In this document: positions 60,916 through 64,000 of the stretch, piece by piece
Layout: each line of letters starts with the position of its first letter
How positions within the stretch are numbered: position 1 is the first letter of the stretch
NCBI GenBank assembly: GCA_963778185.1
Contig: CAVZTF010000003.1
Coordinates: forward strand, 1,612,001-1,676,000
Reading direction: 5' to 3'
Length of the DNA stretch: 64,000 bases
Source: RPQJ01 sp963778185
GTDB taxonomy: Bacteria; Pseudomonadota; Gammaproteobacteria; Steroidobacterales; Steroidobacteraceae
Notes under the pieces: model-generated
The model's database searches: none
What the model saw: only the letters and a program-made list of their open reading frames with translations
Told to the model about the DNA's origin: nothing
Made by a program: the position numbers and the translations under genes

Positions 60916-63063
60916 ATGCGACGTGTCGAGGTCCCAGGCCGAAGGGCATTGCGCCTTGGCGTGGCCTTGGCCTTCTGGCTGGCAGCATCGCCCACGGCAG
61001 GCGCGGACGATGCGTCGCCGGGACGGGACGAGGACGCACTGCGGCTGGAAGAAATCGTCGTCACGGCGACCCGCGTGCCCATGCGCGCCTTCGACGTACC
61101 CGCGCTCGCCTATGCCGCGACGAGCGAGGACGTCCAGCAGCTGTACCAGTCGCGCACGCTGCCCGAGGCGCTCGGCGAAATCCCTGGCGTCATGGTGCAG
61201 AAGACCTCGAACGGCCAGGGATCGCCATTCATTCGCGGCTACACCGGATTCCGCAACGTGCTGCTGGTCGACGGCATCCGCCTCAACAACTCGGTGTTCC
61301 GCGAGGGCGCCAACCAGTACTGGAACACAGTGGATACCCACGCGCTGAGCCGCATCGAGGTGCTGAAGGGACCGGCGTCAGTGCTCTACGGCAGCGACGC
61401 GATCGGCGGCACGGTGAACGTCCTCTCCGACATACCGGACTCCGCGCCCGCCGGCCTGTCGCCGCGCGTCGCGTACCGGTACGCGGACGCCGAGTCGTCG
61501 CAGACCGTGCGCGCCGAAGGTACCTACCGCGGCGAGGCTGTCCGTGCGAAGGCGGGCTACACCCGCAAGGATTACGGCAACGTGCAGGGCGGACCAGAGG
61601 TCGGCGGGCAGCCGAAATCCGGCTACGACGAGGACGACGCCGACCTGCGCGTCGAGTACGAAGTCACCGACCGGACGACCCTCCTGCTGGGCTACCAGTA
61701 CGTGGACCAGGACGATGCCTGGCGCACGCATCGCACGATCTACGGCGTGAGCTGGGAGGGAACGCAGGCCGGCAGCGACCGTGTCCTGACGTTCGACCAG
61801 CAGCGCCAGCTCGGCTACCTGCAGGTGCGCCACGAGGGGCTCGGGGCGCTCGCAGATTCAGTTCGTGCGAGTGCGTCCTACCAGCGGCAGCGCGAAGACC
61901 AGTACCGGCTGCGCAGCAACCTGCGCTTCGACGAGACCGGCTTCGACGTCGGCAGCACGGGCCTCTGGGTGCAATTCGACAAGCGCCGGGGCCGCACGCA
62001 GTTCGTCTACGGCGCCGACCATTACAGCGACGACGTAAACAGTTACGGCGTCCAGTACAACGCGGACGGGTCCGTCCACCGGGTGAGCGCGCAGGGACCG
62101 GTGGCGGACGACTCGACCTACGGGCTCAGCGGCCTGTACGGGCAGGCGATCATCGACGTTTCGCCGCGCGTCACGGCGACGCTTGCGGGCCGCTACACGC
62201 GCGCCTCCGTGGATGCGCGCGAGGTCGAGGACCCGGTGACACTCGCCGTGTATTCGATCGAGGACGACTGGGACAACATCTCGGCCAGCGGACGACTCGC
62301 CTTCCGCCCGGCCGCCGCGGGCCCCTGGATGCTGTACGTGGGCGTGGCGCAGGCGTTCCGCGCGCCCAATCTCTCGGACCTGACGCGCCTCGACTCCGCG
62401 CGCTCGAACGAGATCGAGACGCCGAGCCCCGGCGTGACACCCGAGGAATTCCTCTCGTGGGAGGCAGGCTTCAAGTTTGCCGGCGAGCGATTGAGCCTGC
62501 AGGCCGCCTACTTCCAGACCGACGGCGACGACGTGATCGTGCGCACGCCCACGGGCCAGACCGTCAACGATCTCATCGAAGTCACCAAGACCAACGGCTC
62601 CAGCTCGAATGTGCACGGCATCGAGGCCCAGCTGTCGTACCGCCTGCTGCCGGATCTGCTGCTGTTCGGCGACGGGTTCTGGCTCGACGGCGAAGCCGAT
62701 GCCTATCCGTCCGCGGGAGGCGGCGCGGTGCGCGAGCCGCTCGACGTCATGATGCCGTCCACGGTCCGCCTCGGCGCCCGCTGGACCACGCCGCTGCCGA
62801 GCCTGCGCCTCGAGGCCCTCGTCGAACACGCCGAGGAGCAGGACGAGCTGTCGACCCGCGACCAGCAGGACACCCAGCGCATTCCGCCCGGCGGTACTCC
62901 CGCGTACACGGTTCTGCACCTGCGCTCGGAGTGGCAGCTCCGGTCATCCCTCACGCTGTCGCTCGCGGTCGAGAACGTCACCGACGAGGACTACCGCATC
63001 CACGGTTCGGGCCTGAACGAGCCGGGCCGCAATCTCGTGCTGTCGCTGTCCGCGGGCATGTAG
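60916..63063 (+). CDS. TonB-dependent outer-membrane receptor
   Basis: A 715-residue receptor. A signal peptide is followed by a TonB box-like segment (LEEIVVTATRVPMRAFD) and the plug domain (LPEALGEIPGVMVQKTSNGQ; RIEVLKGPASVLYGSDAIGG). A 22-strand barrel ends NVTDEDYRIHGSGLNEPGRN with a C-terminal hydrophobic strand. The sequence is closest in style to haem or siderophore receptors, but the substrate is not clear. ATG 60916 follows GAGGGA by seven bases. The promoter is sigma-54 dependent. The isomerase gene begins 2 bp after the stop. Confidence 0.88.
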   Translation: MRRVEVPGRRALRLGVALAFWLAASPTAGADDASPGRDEDALRLEEIVVTATRVPMRAFDVPALAYAATSEDVQQLYQSRTLPEALGEIPGVMVQKTSNGQGSPFIRGYTGFRNVLLVDGIRLNNSVFREGANQYWNTVDTHALSRIEVLKGPASVLYGSDAIGGTVNVLSDIPDSAPAGLSPRVAYRYADAESSQTVRAEGTYRGEAVRAKAGYTRKDYGNVQGGPEVGGQPKSGYDEDDADLRVEYEVTDRTTLLLGYQYVDQDDAWRTHRTIYGVSWEGTQAGSDRVLTFDQQRQLGYLQVRHEGLGALADSVRASASYQRQREDQYRLRSNLRFDETGFDVGSTGLWVQFDKRRGRTQFVYGADHYSDDVNSYGVQYNADGSVHRVSAQGPVADDSTYGLSGLYGQAIIDVSPRVTATLAGRYTRASVDAREVEDPVTLAVYSIEDDWDNISASGRLAFRPAAAGPWMLYVGVAQAFRAPNLSDLTRLDSARSNEIETPSPGVTPEEFLSWEAGFKFAGERLSLQAAYFQTDGDDVIVRTPTGQTVNDLIEVTKTNGSSSNVHGIEAQLSYRLLPDLLLFGDGFWLDGEADAYPSAGGGAVREPLDVMMPSTVRLGARWTTPLPSLRLEALVEHAEEQDELSTRDQQDTQRIPPGGTPAYTVLHLRSEWQLRSSLTLSLAVENVTDEDYRIHGSGLNEPGRNLVLSLSAGM

Positions 63064-63065
63064 CG

Positions 63066-64000
63066 ATGAACGCCGTCGTGCGTGATCCACGCTCCAAGGG
63101 CCGCCACCTCGAGGTGTGCCTGCACGAGGCGGTGGAATATCGCAAGACGACGGGGCTCGAGCGCTACGAGTTCGTGAACGAGGCGATGCCGGAGCTGGCG
63201 CTCGGCGACGTCGACCTGTCGTGCGTCCTGGCGGGGAAGCCGTTGCGCGCCCCGCTGATGATCTCGCCGATGACCGGTGGTACGGAGCGCGGGAGGGAGA
63301 TCAATCGCAAGCTCGCGTCGGCGGCAGAGCGTCACGGGCTCGCCTTCGGGGTCGGCAGCCAGCGCCTGGCGCTGGAGCAGCCGGATCGCGAAATCTTCTA
63401 TCGCGTGCGCGACGTCGCGCCGCGCGCGCTCGTGTTCGCGAATTTCGGCGCCGCCCAGCTCGCGCGCGGCTACGACGCGAGCCACGCGCGTCGCGCAATC
63501 ACGATGATCGGCGCCGACGCCCTGTTCGTGCACTTCAACGCGCTGCAGGAAGTACTGCAGGACCGGGACGCCAGTTTCCTCGGCATCGCGCGCGCGTTCG
63601 AGCGGCTGTGCCGTGAAATGACGGCGGAGGGCATCCCGGTATTCGCGCGGGAAGTCTGTTTCGGAATGACGGCCGCCACCGTGACCCGGCTGGTCGACTG
63701 CGGAGCGTCGGGTATCGACTGCTCGGGCGCGGGCGGCACGTCCTGGGCCAGGGTCGAGGCGTACTGTGCGACCTCGCAACGCGGGCGCGAGCTGGGTGAG
63801 CGCTTCGGCGAGTGGGGCATCGCCACCAGCCAGTCCATCCTGAACGTCCGGGCCGCCTCGGCGTCGATCCCCCTGATCGCCTCGGGCGGCCTGCGCAACG
63901 GCATCGACCTCGCGAAGGCGCTGGCGCTTGGCGCCGACGTCGGCGCGATGGCGCGCCCGTTGCTGCTCAGGGCGCACGAGGGCGAGGCATCGCTCGAGCA
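63066..64000 (+). CDS. fni: Type 2 isopentenyl-diphosphate delta-isomerase, partial
   Basis: About 311 residues are visible before the window edge, with no stop. FMN-dependent type 2 isomerases have RKxxxLExYxFxxxAxPEL, the PLMISPMTGGT loop, the GVGSQRLALE motif and, near residue 155, HFNALQEVLQ, all present here. The phosphate-binding GIDCSGAGGTSW and LIASGGLRNGIDLAKAL close the visible part. The enzyme interconverts IPP and DMAPP in isoprenoid synthesis. ATG 63066 starts 2 bp after the receptor stop, so the gene is probably expressed from the same sigma-54 promoter. Confidence 0.88.
   Translation, partial: MNAVVRDPRSKGRHLEVCLHEAVEYRKTTGLERYEFVNEAMPELALGDVDLSCVLAGKPLRAPLMISPMTGGTERGREINRKLASAAERHGLAFGVGSQRLALEQPDREIFYRVRDVAPRALVFANFGAAQLARGYDASHARRAITMIGADALFVHFNALQEVLQDRDASFLGIARAFERLCREMTAEGIPVFAREVCFGMTAATVTRLVDCGASGIDCSGAGGTSWARVEAYCATSQRGRELGERFGEWGIATSQSILNVRAASASIPLIASGGLRNGIDLAKALALGADVGAMARPLLLRAHEGEASLE

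Noticed and set aside
1..64000. CRISPR arrays, tRNA genes, rRNA genes, insertion sequences
   Set aside because: Reading both strands showed no regularly spaced direct repeats, no cloverleaf-type sequence and no transposase gene. Short tRNA-like segments could still be missed by eye.

Overview
The window is a high-GC chromosomal segment from a proteobacterium, most likely a gammaproteobacterium near Xanthomonadales/Nevskiales/Steroidobacterales. Reasons: the cysB, comM, priA-argS-SPOR and pntAB genes are of gammaproteobacterial type; a phosphate-selective porin and a TonB-dependent receptor show an outer membrane; GTG and TTG starts with ATGA/GTGA/TTGA stop-start overlaps are common. The lineage is an inference from gene content, not from a marker gene. 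No rRNA, tRNA, CRISPR array or insertion sequence was seen.

Layout. 1-5056 is housekeeping: a porin (cut by the window edge), a PIG3-type quinone oxidoreductase, a DmeF-type metal exporter with a CysB-type regulator, and ComM. 5157-11375 is a very large SpvB/VCBS/Rhs polymorphic toxin with a putative ADP-ribosyltransferase tail, followed by a small putative immunity gene. 11392-17755 holds a secreted M1 aminopeptidase, a cysteine-synthase-like enzyme, a TolB-like/TPR membrane protein and a DUF6090 protein. 18409-23018 is a translationally coupled pair: a SIR2-like/TIR protein and a membrane-anchored nSTAND1 ATPase with helical repeats. This is a candidate NAD+-depleting immune or stress-signalling system. 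23312-38745 returns to core functions: SPOR protein, argS, an EF-hand protein, priA, an ECF sigma factor with a putative membrane partner and a DUF3106 protein, a VWA protein with four tandem repeats, pntAB, an HNH endonuclease, small enzymes and a 5'-3' exonuclease coupled to a fructosamine-kinase-like gene.

39568-53309 is one tightly packed minus-strand block of eleven genes: radical SAM protein, methyltransferase, YdjY-domain protein, polytopic membrane protein, exported alpha/alpha-toroid (squalene-cyclase-like) protein, three membrane proteins, MoxR ATPase, DUF58 protein and a fused BatA/VWA protein. Its function is not known to me.

53417-64000 carries a VTT-type membrane protein, a GspC-like protein, a PEP-CTERM protein with a cohesin-like region, and a dockerin/thrombospondin-3-repeat secreted protein. 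Divergent to these lie an NtrC-family histidine kinase and response regulator, then a TonB-dependent receptor and a type 2 isopentenyl-diphosphate isomerase (cut by the window edge). Near-consensus sigma-54 promoters lie upstream of the dockerin gene and of the TonB receptor gene. They bracket the two-component system and suggest a small sigma-54 regulon for surface proteins.
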